A DNA stretch of 64,000 nucleotides from Lanius collurio. Lineage: Eukaryota; Chordata; Aves; Passeriformes; Laniidae. Below are positions 36,851-51,119 of this stretch, piece by piece. The stretch spans positions 17,977,753 to 18,041,752 of the forward strand of contig JACBWW010000012.1 in NCBI GenBank assembly GCA_020086605.1. The letters are read 5' to 3'. Positions within the stretch are counted from its first letter, which is position 1. Every line of letters starts with the position of its first letter. A program made the translations under genes and the position numbers. The notes under the pieces are model-generated. The model was given only the letters and a program-made list of their open reading frames with translations, did no database searches and had not been told where the DNA came from.

Positions 36851-37228
36851 AGATGCAGGGACAGAAGGCCTGAAACTAAACATCACTTAAACAGGGACTG
36901 AGAAGAAAGTAGGAGGAGCCACACATCATCAGAGCATTCTAGAAACAGCAAATACTGTTTTCACTGGGGAAAGTAGTATTTTAAATCTGCAGCAGGGCAA
37001 TGAAGGACTTACTTTCATGAGGGCATGTCCATTTGAATTTGTGCTGAGCTCAGGAGGACCAGGTGAGTTTGCATAATTAACAACCTGACCGTGCAACCTG
37101 AATGCAAATGCAGATCCCAGTGAAGTCAACATGAAATTGTTGTGTGTGAAGAAACTGGGGATCATGTATGAGCTCCATACATGGCAGTGATGAATTCTGC
37201 CATAAAAATATTTATAGGATGATGACAG

Positions 37229-37265
37229 TTTTTTCTTTTTTTTCCCCTTTTTTTCTTTTTTTAAA
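37229..37265. repeat. Polypyrimidine tract
   Basis: T runs interrupted by single C and one CCCC form a low-complexity stretch of about 37 bases. On the minus strand it gives the Lys-rich segment of a 274-codon open frame, which I treat as chance. Confidence 0.8.
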
Positions 37266-37829
37266 GCTTCTGAGAAATTTGTGATGGTAATCAAGTACAG
37301 AAAGTCAGTGACCATTCCTATGACAACACCTTGCTGCTGATGCAAAAAACACTCATAACTAAGACCTTGAAGAGCATTTGTGCTGCCACAAGCCCCACTG
37401 GAGGTTCCAAAGGAGAAAAAGAGTAAGAAAATGGCAAGATCCCCTTCTGGAGGCTGTGGCAAACAACTTGAGCCATGTGGAGACACAAGCCCTACCTCAG
37501 AAGTGTTAATGTTCTGGCTGCCATCCAGGGAAGCTATGGTACCACCGAGGCTCCCCTGCCCTCCCTCTTGCCCGGAAAGTTGTGTAGTGCTGCTGCACAA
37601 GCTGTCAGACAGACGCCCCATGCTGCTCCAGCCCAGGGAAGCCCTGCACGGCACGGGGATGCGTGGATGTGCACAATATGCTTCTGCCTGTGGCTTGGCT
37701 GTGGTGGTGCTTTGAGTTCTGGAGGTTTTTTTTCTGGATAAAAGGAGCTCCATGAACGTAAGTCCTGGTTGTTACCCTGGGTTGTGTGCAAGCCCTCTGA
37801 GCGGGACTGATCTGTCACGGTGGGCAGTT

Positions 37830-38180
37830 CTCTGTCTGATGTGGCCCAAAGTAATTAAAAGTGGCCCAGCAGGTTGATGCCTCCCTCCCCCATCTCTCCT
37901 CTCTCGCTCTGTTTGCTGGCATTTACCCAAAACAACAATGACTGATGGCTCTGAGAGGGCTGTCACTGTTTTCCCTGCCATGATACAGCCATTGATCCGG
38001 CCGCATCTGCCAACTCATCAGCACTTACTCTAATTCCCTGCCTCCAGGTTTGGGGGTTTGTTTCTTCCATTTCCCTCCCCTCCCCCAGATAATAATTGCT
38101 GAGAAGTAGAACTCCCTTTTGACTAGCCCAGTGAGATCCAATTACCAACATGTCAGTGCTCAACCTTGGGAATACTTGTA
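37830..38180. promoter_or_regulatory. Candidate conserved non-coding element
   Basis: Contains CAAAGTAATTAAAAG, AACAACAATGACTGATGG, CAGATAATAATTGCTG and GATCCAATTACC in an otherwise unique block with several CpG (ATCCGGCCGC near 37995). Its composition and motif density are like those of conserved enhancers. Not tested by alignment. Confidence 0.35.
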
Positions 38181-41100
38181 ACCACACACACTGACCTTAA
38201 GAGAGGATTTTCAGCAGAGGGGCAGTCATTTAGTTAAACCCCTGACTGCCCCTCCACTTTGGGTCCAACACCAGGAATCTGCCTTGATGTTAATTCATGG
38301 TATGACCATATATTATCTCATTTATCCCCACATACGAGGCAAGGGGGAGAGCAACTTCAACCACCAAGATGGAGTTATACTCTGGCATTGCTACAGTTGC
38401 ACCAAAATCTATTATCAAGAGACTGGACATGGCCTTTTTACAATGCATGAATGAATGCCAGGGCAAGAAGCACCTGCTGTAGCTTCAGATGTGAAGTGGG
38501 TCTGCCCTGAGTCAGCTCAGGGTGAGAAAACAATTGTGACCCACAGATTTCCCTGGCAGCAAAGCAGTCATCACCACTGGAGCCAAAAGAACAACTACAA
38601 CCATGGACGTGCTGCCTTTCACATGGTCAGTTTATTACAAATGAAGCTTTAGACCTGCAAGTTACATAAGCTGTATGCAAAATGTGATATGAATTGGCCT
38701 GGCACCAAAGGACTCATTACACCTCCATGGGAAACGTTGTGGACCAAGAGCCTCTGGGGGAGGCAGAACACACAGACAACACCAGTAGGATGCCAGCCTG
38801 TTTTTGAATGTCCAAGAGTACCTTTTTTCCTCTCTTCTCAATGCATGATACAAATATTACTGCCCACAAATAATAATATTTCACTACGGTTTTGAATTCC
38901 TCACCGGGCCAGACTAACCAGAATCCTCCTAACATTGTCAATTTTCTCTTTTTTTCTTCATATTATTTTTATTCCTCTTGGCTCCTATTTTCAGGCAGAG
39001 GCATGCACGCAGCAAGTGATATGACTTTCATGTCATATAAGTGCATGGGTGACTGCTCCAACAGGCACCTCACTGGCTCCTTGTGCATCCTGGGATGTAA
39101 CCTACAGGCCTGCTAGCAGCCTGATGCTCTCCCTGAGAGAAGCAGTCAGGGGTTGAGCTCAGGCATTGCAGCACGCCAGGCTGTCCAGACTAGGCTCACA
39201 CACTGCCATGTGCCCACCACTGGTAATCACACCCATAAGCTGCTCTGCCCTAGGGAGAGGGAATGACTTTTATCTTCTCACTAAACACCTAGAAAACTAT
39301 TTTGGTCCAGGTCTTCCTTTTTCAGTCTCCATTCATCCATATGACCAGCCTATCAACTTCAGCTGAAAATATCCAACCTTCCCGATGACAGGCATTTAAA
39401 TATCATCAACTGGATACTCAGCTATCTTGAGAGCATCTTAAACATGCTGGGATTTGGGAGGAATATTGCAGCAGGAGTTTTCTGCCAATAAGAAGCTCTG
39501 TTTTTCCAGTGGGGAGGAGAATCAGGGTGCTTGGTGATGTGTCCTCTGCTGGTTTTGACTCTTCCTCCTGCACCATGATGCCCTATGGAGAAGAGGGAAG
39601 GAGGTGAGGACACATCTGGCTGTCACGCTTCAGCCCCACTGGGGGTTTTCACCAAGCACCATGTGCAGCAGCAGCACATGCACTCAGGAACTGCATGTGG
39701 CCCATCAGCTGTACTTCTGTCACCCTGCATGGTGGCTCATGTTGAAAGGAACAGTGCGCCATGCCATTTTCTTTGGGCTGAGAATGCTCCGTGAAATCTG
39801 AAACTCATTTTTCCTCCAGATGCTCCACTGCTGCTGCTGAGGCAGGCATGGCAGATGTGGCCCCTGGAGGCTGGTGAAGCTCCACAGGCATCCTGAAGAC
39901 TCCACGCTGGCAGACCCAAACTGCAGCCCACCCTCTGGAGCCAGAGAATGGGCTAAGCACAGATGAGCTGGAAACCCAAACTGTCTTTCTTTTAAGGACC
40001 ATGTGGAGGTCTCGGACAGCAGTCAGGAGGACTCCTGATCAGCACCACTCTCTGATGAGCTTTTTGATGAAAATTTGAATTTTGAAGCAAGTATATAGAG
40101 GTATACTTAGAGGGGATGCAGAAGATAAATAGATTTTCTTGCCCTCTCCTCACATAGTGTTTTGGCTCTTAGACTAAGCTGACTCACATGCAGAGACCCC
40201 CCCCAAAAGAAGGAGAGGGTCCTATCCTCAGCCCAGCATCTGTATTGCTTCCCTTCTACTAGTGTGTGCAGCAGTGAGGTCACACAGAGCAAGGACCTAA
40301 TCCACCTGGACACTACTCCTACCATAAAGTTGTGATGGCTTTTCTGCTAGGTCAGTCCTGACAGCAACATGTGTCCCTCATCCCAAATGGATGTTGCTGT
40401 AGAGGTGTAGAGACAGGAAGAGTCAAGCAAAATCTTCCACATGCACAACTTGGAAGAAGAGGAAGCAAAGAGCTTTTAAAGAAATCTAGCTGTATTTGAT
40501 CAAATATTTCCTCTTTTCATTTCCACCTTTTCACAATCTAACAACTCAAGTGGTAAATGTTTCCTAGGATTGCTTGTGTGATCCTCTTATCTAGGGATCA
40601 CAAGTGTCCTAAGATGGTATCAGTTTCACCTGAGGGGAAGAAAACCTTCAACTTATTTTCTATAGCTGAGGCAGAGGCTGCATTTTTTATAAAGTTCCCA
40701 AAGAGTATTTGGAGACATCCCCAGTCTGGTTAGATTACAAGACAAACACTTTGTTCAGAGCCAGAAGAACTCTGCTGACTCCCAAAAAATAATACAGTGA
40801 TAATGAATAGCAAATGTGGGTCAGATGCTCAGCTAAGAAAAAAGATCATTGCTTGTCAGCCCTTTGCAGAGCTCAGGTGGTTTACACCAGAAAGGACCAG
40901 GGTTTCTCACTCTATCTGAGGACATCTGTAGAGGATTTCTTATTTGCTAGGGTGGCATAAAGTTGTTATTGACATGAATTTGGGATGCCTTCTCCACTCA
41001 TGATTAATGAGGCCACAAGTGAGTTGCATTAGTCACCCTGGCATGACTGACACTTGGATTTTTACTGTGCCATAACACTGCCTCTTGTTTATGCCAAGGA

Positions 41101-44100
41101 ATTTACAGGCACAAACCCTAAATCTGAGACTATTAAAGTTCACTTTTTTCATGTCCTGACCTATAATAATAATTTGTCCTAGCAGAGACCTGGAAGAGAA
41201 AATAAATATAAATGATGCATTTTAAAATGTCTAAGCAACTCCCTAAAACAGCAATTCTTTCACTCATTATGACTTTAAAATCTTGTTTGTTCAAACCTGC
41301 TACAATTGCAAACACTTGCTGTGTTCCTCTGGAAATCCTCAGCCATCCAGTAGCAAAAAGTCTTCTTTTCAAGCACTCATAACAATATATACTGGTAATG
41401 GTTTCTTACAAATGTCACTTTTCAGGGGATTTAATATTGTACATGCAGCAAAACCAGCAGACAAACTAATTGATTGATTGGATGGTTGATTTTTGAGTGG
41501 AAGCAGGATTTTGTATTTGAAAAGGAAATTTTTGCTCTTAGCCACTGTGCAGAAGCTTAAAGGAAATTGTCTGAGGTATGAAATCTCAGATATATGTTCA
41601 CATTTACAAGTGGATAAATTTGTTCTAATTAGAGTTGAGATTTCCAGCTATGTAATCCCAGGAGAATTCACAACCAAAAAGTTGTTCTCAAAGAAAAGTC
41701 ATCTCAAGCAACCAGGGCTAAGGACTGAGGTGATCAAAGGTGAAAAGTTAGATTAAGCACAATTTAGCATCTGCTTGGGCAGCTTACCACACGGGTATAT
41801 GAAGGTATAAATATGTGCATGTGTGCATATCAAATACAGATATAAATTTGATAATTCAATTGAACGTTTAAAAGCTTGACTCTACAGGAAAATTCCCCTG
41901 CTATAAACCTAAGTGTGAATTTAAACACTTACAAGCACTCAGGCACTGTCCTGTGTAGATATGCTTGCTTGGGGGTTGGCCATGTGCTGCAGTGTGAGTA
42001 TCTGCTAAGATTTTGCTGCCACAGTCAGTTCTTAACTCTCTACCTCAACTCTAAAAGACTGTTTAAGTGATCTAAACCGCAGGCACAAAACATTTATTTA
42101 TTTACACTGGCTGCTTCATTTCCACCATGACCTGGAGTTAGAGCTGAATTGAAAAAGTGACCACAGGTACCTCTGGAGATAGTTCAATAAATGTATATCA
42201 CACTCACAGCCACAAACTCGTTTTTACTCAGGAGATGAATGTGCCCAGGAGAGTGGGTCTGAGGACACTCTTGACATTTTCATTCTGCTGGCTAAAGGGA
42301 GAGGCTGAAAAGAGAGGTTGAAAAGCCTGAGGAGATGGAAGTAATGTAAAAGCTGCTTCCAACTGTGTAAAATGTTTAGTGACTCTGGTGTCATAACAAT
42401 TCGACACTGAGCTGGCAGTGTATGCCTGTGTGCCAGTTTCACAAGAGGCAAAGGACAGCTTCCTTTGAATTGCCAACCGTGCTCCAGTGATCAGATATTA
42501 TTGAAGAGGTGACAGGGGCTGGGACAGCAGGGTTGGTTTGTTTTCAGAGGTAGTAGAGCTGTTTTACTCAGTTCCAAGTTAGTGACATCTGTTTGGACTC
42601 AGATCCTCATGAGGCTTTTACTCCTGTATATTATTTACAGTGTGCTTCTTTTCCAGGGGCAAATGTCTAAAGATTTTGTAGTTGTTTTTTTTCAGTAGAG
42701 AAACAGCTCTAGCATGTAGAATAATCTCAGTGAAATGAAGGATGGAAATAGAGGCGAGAAGGGTTAGAAGAAGAGGAGATAGGAAAATATCAAACATAGC
42801 TAATAATAAAGCAAAGTGTCCAGATGATTTATTTTCTTTATTTCACTGATGCCTTTTGACAACAGTTAAATATGATAAAAGGAGATAGACCAAAACTTCT
42901 GATACAAACAGTTCCTCCCTGCTCCTCTACTAAACTTCAGGGAAGTTCAGTTCCAAATTTTGTGGCTTTCTCCTTTTTGATATTAAATAAAAAATCCTGG
43001 CATTTGCCAACAGTTACATTCCTCAGCAAATCCATCTGCTGCTATGCTGTTTCCATGGAGGTTGAGCTCATCAGCTTTTGCACTATTTTGATGCCCATGC
43101 ACGTTTTCAGCAACCTGAAGGCATACCTGAGAAACTGTAATGACCTTCTCTTCAGAAAATCTTTTGCAGCTCGGTACCTGCACCCTATAAGGCACTCTGC
43201 AATACTGAGTCTTAAATCAGTTATTTCAGCTAGAGAAGGGCCGTGGCAAGGTGAAAGGAGTTTAGCTAAGCAACTTAGCCTTTGTTAACACACAAGCACA
43301 AAACAAATGTAGAAATGAACTTCTAAATCTGTATACTTCCCACCTACTCCCACTATCAGGAGAGGACAACAGCGTCAAGATGCTAAAAAGCTGATGTGAG
43401 CTGTCCCTCCCCCCCAGGTTTGTTTACTATGTGCTTCAGGGAGTGGTCAGCCTACTGTCATGGCCACTGGCACCCCTGTCCTGCTCTGCTCAGCCCCCTC
43501 CAGAGCTCACTTCCCTCTCAATTTTGTCAGCATAACTGCACATGAAAGGGCTCTCTAACCCAACTGCTGAAGTGATGAGAGTTACAAAAATAAACATAGT
43601 ACTGGAAGTGTTGAGGCTGACCCAGATTATTGTGACAGAACTGGGTTAGGGAGCACCTCCAACCTGCAGCTATGGTGGCAGATACAAAGCAGGGATGATG
43701 TTTAGCAAGAAAGGAAAAGGACAGCTGGGACATGGGAGTGCCCTGAAACTGGGTTCATATGAGGCCAGAAAAGCACATTAACCTCTGCTTTAAACAGCAC
43801 CTGCTGTCAGGACAGCATCTCATTTCTTAGCTCTGTGAACCCTTCCCTACGGTACAAGCATTCAAGGAGGCTTTTCAGTGATAATGGCGGTGAAGCTAAA
43901 ACAAGCGACGAAGAGAAAGAAGGACAGTGAGAAGCTGGTTAGAACTGAAGGCTGTCCTTGTTTTATTACCTAGTCAAAAGACTCTTCTGAATTATTTACA
44001 AGTAAGAGAAAATTCCTCTTTTTCTGCCAAAACTTTAGAAGGAGATGAGTTGTTTTTTTCAAATCAACAGAAGCTCTAGGCTAGTGATGAACTCTGCCAT

Positions 44101-47100
44101 CTCAGCAAACACCTCTGAACTGAAGTCCATCCCTCACTTCACATTAGCATTTTCCCCTCTCCTTGCACTTGTTATAGCAGCCACTTGAGTCAGTGAATGT
44201 TAGACCAGTTCACATCTCTGCACCTGACTCTGGTCATGTGTTAAAATATATTATTAGAAAGACAAGTATTTATTCTATTATTAGAAAGAACAACTATTAC
44301 AAAGAAAATAAACTTTCAGTTTCTTGGAAACCCACTTCTGTGACAGGTTGTAAATCAATGGTATCAGAAGTAAATGTTTTTTTACAGAAAGGGAGAAGAG
44401 GACAAAGCCTCTGCACTTTCTTATTTGGCATAGAGCTGGGTGGAAGGGCAGGAAAACTGGGACTGGAAAATAACCAGCCACCCACCAAGAGGAAACTACA
44501 TGTCTTTGTGGAGAGAGAGGGCATATGTCAGATCCATCCCAGAGGTCAAGCTTGGGAGAAGATACGGAAGATGAGGCAGAAATACTAGCTCTATTTTTCA
44601 AGAGCATCTGGAGCTTTCCTGGAAGGGTGCCTCTGGTGAAAGGAGCGTCCTGCCCAGACAGCTCCATTCAAGGGAAGTCACCGCAGGCAGGAAATGTGGT
44701 TAGGAAAAAATCTTCATCAGCACTGGAACACAGTCAAGACATTATATTAAGGGGAAGCTATTTGCATTTGGTAAACAGGTTGTATTAGTGTAACAAAACC
44801 CTTCAATTAGGCTAAATGTTCTGGACATCACCCACTGATGACCTCTCTGCTGTTCCTCATGAATAATGAGTACATATGGTCATACAAAGCACTCATTTAG
44901 CAACAACTTCGGACCAGTTCAAGGATGTTGGTTTTGTAGACACTCCTGGAAAGACTGGGCTCTGAGTCATATCATAACAGGGTCACTATGCTGTAACTGG
45001 TTAAAAGCACTTCTCATTCTTAGCAGCACTCCCTCAGGTCTCAACTTTATGATTCAGGTCATGAGGGCAAGGTGATCAGAGATATTAACAGACATCACAT
45101 CTAGCTGGAAGATGGAAAGCTGACTGCACACATGAACATCTCCCTTGAGTGAGTTTTGTCTGTGAGCTTGGTGAAAGGACTGAAATGCAAGGGAGAGAAA
45201 GTCATTCTAATTCCCAGTAATATCTTATTGATTTACTTCATGTAATGCAGTTCAATAACTCATCCCCCAAACAGATGAAACTCCAGCTCCATATAAATAG
45301 GTATTAATCTCATGTAAATTACTGACAAGTCTTATTTAAGCAGTAGGATGGAACAGCCCATATAGTCTGATTAATGGCACACCTAGGACATGCACCAGGG
45401 CACAGGGAGGCACAAGGCTTCCAGTCCACTTGTGGCATGAAATCAATCAGGAGAACAGTAAACCCAAACACATCCTCAGGGTATTGTCATAGTCAAGGGC
45501 TTGACTGTTACTCCAGCCTTGACCATGCAACTTCCAGCAGTTTGTTTAAAAAGTTTGGCACAAACTGAGTCTCTCAGATTCTTCCAAAGCAGCAGGGTAT
45601 GCGATTGCATTGCTGTTTGTATCTTTCTTACCCATCCAAATAAAACATGCCACTAATAGCAGCAGAAGCATGGGAGTAGGTCTATCACACAAGAAACTCA
45701 CCAAGCAGAGAGATGCCTTTGCAAATCCCTGGCATAGGCCATGCTCCTCAGTGCAAGCCGAAAACAATTCTGCACATTTGAGGGGGCATCATTCTGATTT
45801 TGTTTATGGTGCTGTAAATTAGGAGGGACTCCATGGAGGTCAACAGAACTAAAAGACTGTGAAATTGATGTGAGGGAAAGAAAGTGGGGGAAAAAAGCTC
45901 CATATGTTTTTCTCCCTGCACACTAGTGTCAGAGTCTGCTTCCTGGTTTATCAAAGCATGCTATAGCCCTTTCTATTTCCCGCTAGAGAAGTAGACTATT
46001 AGCATACAGCTGCACCTCTTGGGAGAGCAAAAACAGAAAGAATCAGAGTTTTGGTGGAGTGGGGGTTTTCTGTTGTTTTGTGGGGTTTTTTTCACAACAG
46101 GCAATACAAAGTACATAGAAGAGGGAGACGTGACAAAGCCAGTTCTCAGCTACAGTAATTCAGTTCATTTAGTCACTGCAATTACACTGACTTACTGTAG
46201 ATGATCAATTCACCTCAGTCTGCCCCCAGTCCTCTTTCTCTCTGGGTCCAGAGAGGTTGAAAGCAAGCATTGAAAATAACATAGAATACCAAAGAAACTC
46301 AAGTGACAGACAACTTAGTGGAAAGAGAATGCACCAATATTTAAAAATGCAAAGATTATGTGCCAGAAAGGAAAAGGAAGGCAGAGGACATTCGCATAAA
46401 ACTGGTGAAGGTTTCTGGCAAAAAAGGCATTGCAGCTGAGTGGTCCTGAACTGAAGGGGAAAATGTAGGTTTAAGTGAGTAAATGAGGGAGTCCCACTCT
46501 ACTCTACATGCTGAGATGATGGATTCATAATCATGTGAGCCCATTGATCACACGTTCCTATTCCCTCCTTGCTCAGGGTCTTCCTAGTCTCCTGCACCTT
46601 GGGGCTCTGCATGCTTCCATTCCCACTGCTGCCCCTCTGGCTCAACAGGATCTCTCCCTCCCACCACCATCACAGGGGCTGCCTGTCACCTCCTTTCAGA
46701 TTTTTTCCTTTCTTCCTATGTCCCTTCACCACTAATTTTGTGGGCTTTGCTTTACTAAGGCAGGAGGAAGAAAAGAGCCATTGGCCATTGATTATTGTCA
46801 CTAAGGACTTCAGCCCCAAGGATAACTATCCTTGCAAATTAAAGTACTAACTGTGACCATCAAATCACTTTCTAGCTTAATAGTACTCTTCCTGTGTGCT
46901 CTGTCCACCCTTCTAATCCATTTGAAAAAGTACAGAGCAGGAAGGAAGCTTTGACATTGAAAGTCAGATCTTTTACAGGACTGTTAACAAATAAAGCAAT
47001 TGTTGGGAAAAATTTCTGTGAATCAAATATGTTTGGTTGTTACTTGGGCAGCTGAAGGAACAACCAGGTCAGTTGTTCCACTGCAGCCTGCCTCAGAGAG

Positions 47101-49990
47101 CAGGAAGCTCTGGCTGAGGTCAGGTGAGCAGGAAGAAGTCAGCAACCTCTTCAACCACCTCCACCAAATCCAACAGACAGCCCAAGTCAGTGGGTCTTGG
47201 ACATGTCAGGATGCCCTGCTAATTTTTCTCCTAGCTTCAGCACTTTGGGGGTTTTCACCCAAACACCAGAATAATTAGACCTATTTTTTTTTTCACTATT
47301 CACTCTGCACTTCAGCTACCCTCCCTGCACACATGCAGACACAGCACACCCCCACTCCCCATCTGAGCTACTGGCAGCCTAGCTACACTCATCCCAGCAA
47401 AGCCCTCTAGGGCAAATGTAAGTAAAACCAGCCAGAAGTGCTCTGGGTTGTGCACCTTTTTGTCTGGTTCACTGATATAAATGAACTCTGTCAGAAAAAA
47501 AAAAAGTGTTTGTTTTTATGCTTCATGTTGGTTTAACTGCAGTTACCATAAAAACATAGCTGAAAATGTCACAGCAGAATCACACTCTGACTGACAATGA
47601 AATACCAGCCAATGTCTCTAACATAAATCTTGCATAAAGTACTAAGGTTTAATTTCCAGGGCAAAGGGAAGCAGGCAGACCTGGCAGGCAAGAATTAAAG
47701 GAAGAGAAAGAAGAAAGGTACCTTAAAGAGAAAATGATTCTGTTACTAAATAGATATTCATTCATGTACATTAGCAGATAGTGCTGCATCCCATTACCAG
47801 TCACTCTTAAAACAGTAAGAATTTTTCTGTTTAAGGACTCTGGATAAAGCTGCCAATTGTTGAATGGAAAAAACTCCAATGAAAATATTTCATTTTGGCA
47901 GAGACAAGGCCACCTACGAGGCTTTCCATTTCCCTTTTTTCTCCTCGTTCTCCCTCTTCCAACCCCCTTGCAGCCATTAATTAACTAGCAGCAGCTATGA
48001 TTGTCTGAGATATGCAGAGAAGCATAAGACCATCCTGTGCCTCATGCCAATGCTGTTAGTTCAGTAATATTACGGGATTATTTTTTTAAGATGTTCCTCC
48101 TCTTGTACGCAAGGCTGGAATTGAAAAAAAAAAAGGAACTTAAGAGGATTTTCATGCAGTGTGTTTGTTATTCATTTTGTTGTTGCCACAGCATGTGGGA
48201 TTTGTGTGCATTTAAGATATCAACTTAACTGTGTTCCCTTCATTTCATTACTTGTGTTTGCCAGTTGATGGGATGCCAAGGTGAAATAACTGAATCAAAG
48301 AAGATTTAAAGCAAATACCATTTAGAATCTGGGACAAACAGCGTAATACTAGTGAGGTAGCTAGGGAAGGGGGAGAGGAGAGGAGGAAAAGGATATAATG
48401 TGCTGTTTTAATAGAGGGTGCCTCTATAAAAGACTAATGCTGGGAGAAATCAGCTGCTCTGACAAAAATCATCACAAATATTGCCAGAGATTTCTGTTGT
48501 CATCAGTCTCTCCTTTCAAAGGACTGCTGCACTCAGGTTTTATTTGGTTATATCTTTTACTATGTTCTGAAAGAGATTCCAATCATTAGTTTTCCTTAGG
48601 AGGATTGCTAAAATAAACTACTGCATCGTGTCATAGATTTTATTTTTGTCCCATTTGCTTTGTCTCTTTAGCAGATAGGCCTCGTCAGTGCATGACCTTG
48701 AGATTTTGCCTTTCATTTTCTCAGATTTTTGTCTTTATAGGTACAAGGAATGTAAAGACTAAAAAGTAGATGCTCAGTGTATAAGCACTGGCTGCACACT
48801 CTGTGCCCTTACCTCCTTGTTTTGGAGAGCCCTAGTAAGGCCATTTGTTACTCACAAGGAGCAGGCACGTGACATTACTGTTTTCTAGCAGGGTAGGTAA
48901 AACCTACTATCACACACCTATCTAAAACTTCATTATTCGAGGAGAATGCTCAGTAGCAAAAGTTTTAGAGAAAAGGAAATACCCTGTTCCAGATAATATT
49001 GAAATAATTTGGATCTTGAAGAGCTCACTTCTATCAGGAGTTGTCACTAAGTGCATTTTAGGCACTTCAAGGCTACAGTCTATTATTTTCACTCTTTTAA
49101 ATAATAATACAATATTTTGTCTGGGAAACACTATTGTGGAGAATTCAGAAAAATTATCTCTTTATAGCTCCTTCCTTCCTCCATCCAGATTTTGAAAATA
49201 AGAATATTTATTAACAATGGCAAATTGGAAAAGATATGGCCTAGTGAAGGGGAAAAATCATTGTTACTCCTTGCAAAAATCTTTTTCAAACACTTTCAAA
49301 ACTCATGGGCCTGCCAAGACAGCCTTGATTTGAAAGGAAAGGAGCTGCAGCTTCTGGAACCAGATAAATATCCTGTAAAGCATGAAGAGCTGACATACCA
49401 TGCAAAGGCCTGATTTCAAAATGGCTCACTCGGTGCCCTCTAAACCTTGCTGCCCTCTGAGTCGCTGCTTCTGATATTGGGTTTAGCCTTAAAATGGCAT
49501 CAGAGAGCTGTGATCCCCCATTTTGCAGCATGGGGGGCAGCACGAAGGCTGAGAGTAGAGAGGAATTGGAGGCAGATCTCCCAAGTGCTAAGTTGGTGTC
49601 TCAACCACAAGTAAAACCCCACCTCCAAGACCCCTCTGAGCAGCATGTGCCACCCGATAGTCCCAGCTGTCCCCATGCCAGTGTGCCACCGGCTGTGCCC
49701 AGAGTGCAGCTGTGCCAGTGTACCTGCCCCTCTGCCAGCAAGGGAAGCCTCAGCAGGGAAAACGGGGGCAGCAGGGGCTTCGCACATCACAGCAGTCAAA
49801 CCACACAACCAGGATCCCCAGAGTGTTTGCATGTTGGTTGCTAGCAAATGTTTGAGTCCCAGCAGTGACACAGGCACAGCTGCTGTCGCCCACGCTGCTC
49901 AGAGTAATGCAGGCCATGACACAACCACACCTCTGCTCTTCTTTGAGGCTTCTGGCCATCGCTCTTGAGTCACAGCCCAGGGGCACCAGA
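38181..49990. other. Unique non-coding sequence
   Basis: No gene, RNA gene or intact transposon is recognisable. The longest frames (138 codons at 42872, 131 at 44193, 125-128 on the minus strand) overlap others antisense and show no domain. A region around 47880-48480 (TTAATTAACTAGCAG; a pure A run near 48124) has some enhancer-like texture but less than the blocks listed. Confidence 0.5.
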
Positions 49991-50410
49991 CAACATGTTG
50001 GGAGACCTGGCTGCACGTAGCTTGAGTCAGGTCATTCCACTTCTGTGCTTCTATTTTTCAAGCTTTTACAGCTCTAATAATTATTCATACATTATCATTG
50101 AATCTTTTTGTTCTCCTGTTTACAATACAGCTTACAAGGATGCTGTGTATTGCTCTCAAGTAGTTTTACTTTTTTAACCTCTACTGTTTACAAAACCCCA
50201 CTTAAAGGGCTGAAAATAAAATTTCTTTATTGATTTATTTGCTTTTTCCATGTGGTGAACATTGATTTTTTTTCCTTCTGTTTTTAATGGAGCTTGAAAT
50301 TAACATGAATCTGTTTGTTCAGATCCCTGTTTGAATTAGTGCAGTTTTAGTAATAAAGTTAGGTAGCTGTTACCTTGGAAACAGAGCTCTCTTTTAGCAA
50401 ACACTTTTAA
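49991..50410. promoter_or_regulatory. Candidate conserved non-coding element
   Basis: AT-rich single-copy sequence with CTAATAATTATTCATACATTATCATTG, described here in parts: TAATAATTA, CATTATCATTG, TTTATTGATTTATTTG, TGAAATTAACATG and TAGTAATAAAG. It sits between an open-frame-rich GC stretch and the solo LTR region. Enhancer-like by texture only. Confidence 0.33.
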
Positions 50411-51113
50411 CTAGCTTTAGGCCCTACACAAACAGAAGTAGTAAAACCAAATTGCTCAGTAAGAAATTGCTGGATGTTGGTATCAGTATTTATCTTCAGC
50501 CCAGAAGATGCCACCTCCCTGATGGTGATTGTATAAAGAAAGCATTAACTCAGGGGCTTTGGCTGTTTTACAGTGTTCAAGTTTTTGCAAGCGCTTCTTT
50601 TCCCTTCCCATTGACTAGTGCCATGTTGTCAGTCAGCATTAAGGATTCCCTGCTACTCACTATCCCTTAATTGCCAAGCTAATCTGAACTACTTGGCTTA
50701 GCTGTGTGATCCTGTAAAGGTGCAGGCATACTGTGTGTACCTGATTCCTCAGCAGTACAATATCCAAGGTACTGGGCAGGATTGTCACGGCAAGACAGCC
50801 ACAGGGAGCCGATGATTAGTTGCAGGAATATACTGTGCTACTACAAATATTGCATGTTTGGAACAGTAGCCCACATACTCAGAAGTGTATTAGGCCTTAT
50901 CTTCTGCAGAAGTGCAGGAGGGAGCCTCAAGACAAAGATACTGAAATGTATGTGACAGATCAGAGATCAGACAAACATAGAGACAGAATATGTTCCACAG
51001 CCAAAACTCAAAAGCAGTTGTCCATCTGCAACAACTTAATTGGACAAGAGATAGAGCAGACTGAGCCAGCTCTGTTAGGCTTTATCACCTGAAAATTGCT
51101 ATTTACACCAATT
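50411..51113. other. Unique non-coding sequence
   Basis: Nothing recognised between the enhancer-like block and the solo LTR. Confidence 0.55.
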
Positions 51114-51119
51114 AGATAA
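51114..51119. repeat. Target-site duplication of the solo LTR, left (AGATAA)
   Basis: AGATAA is directly adjacent to the LTR and repeated at 51412-51417. Confidence 0.9.
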
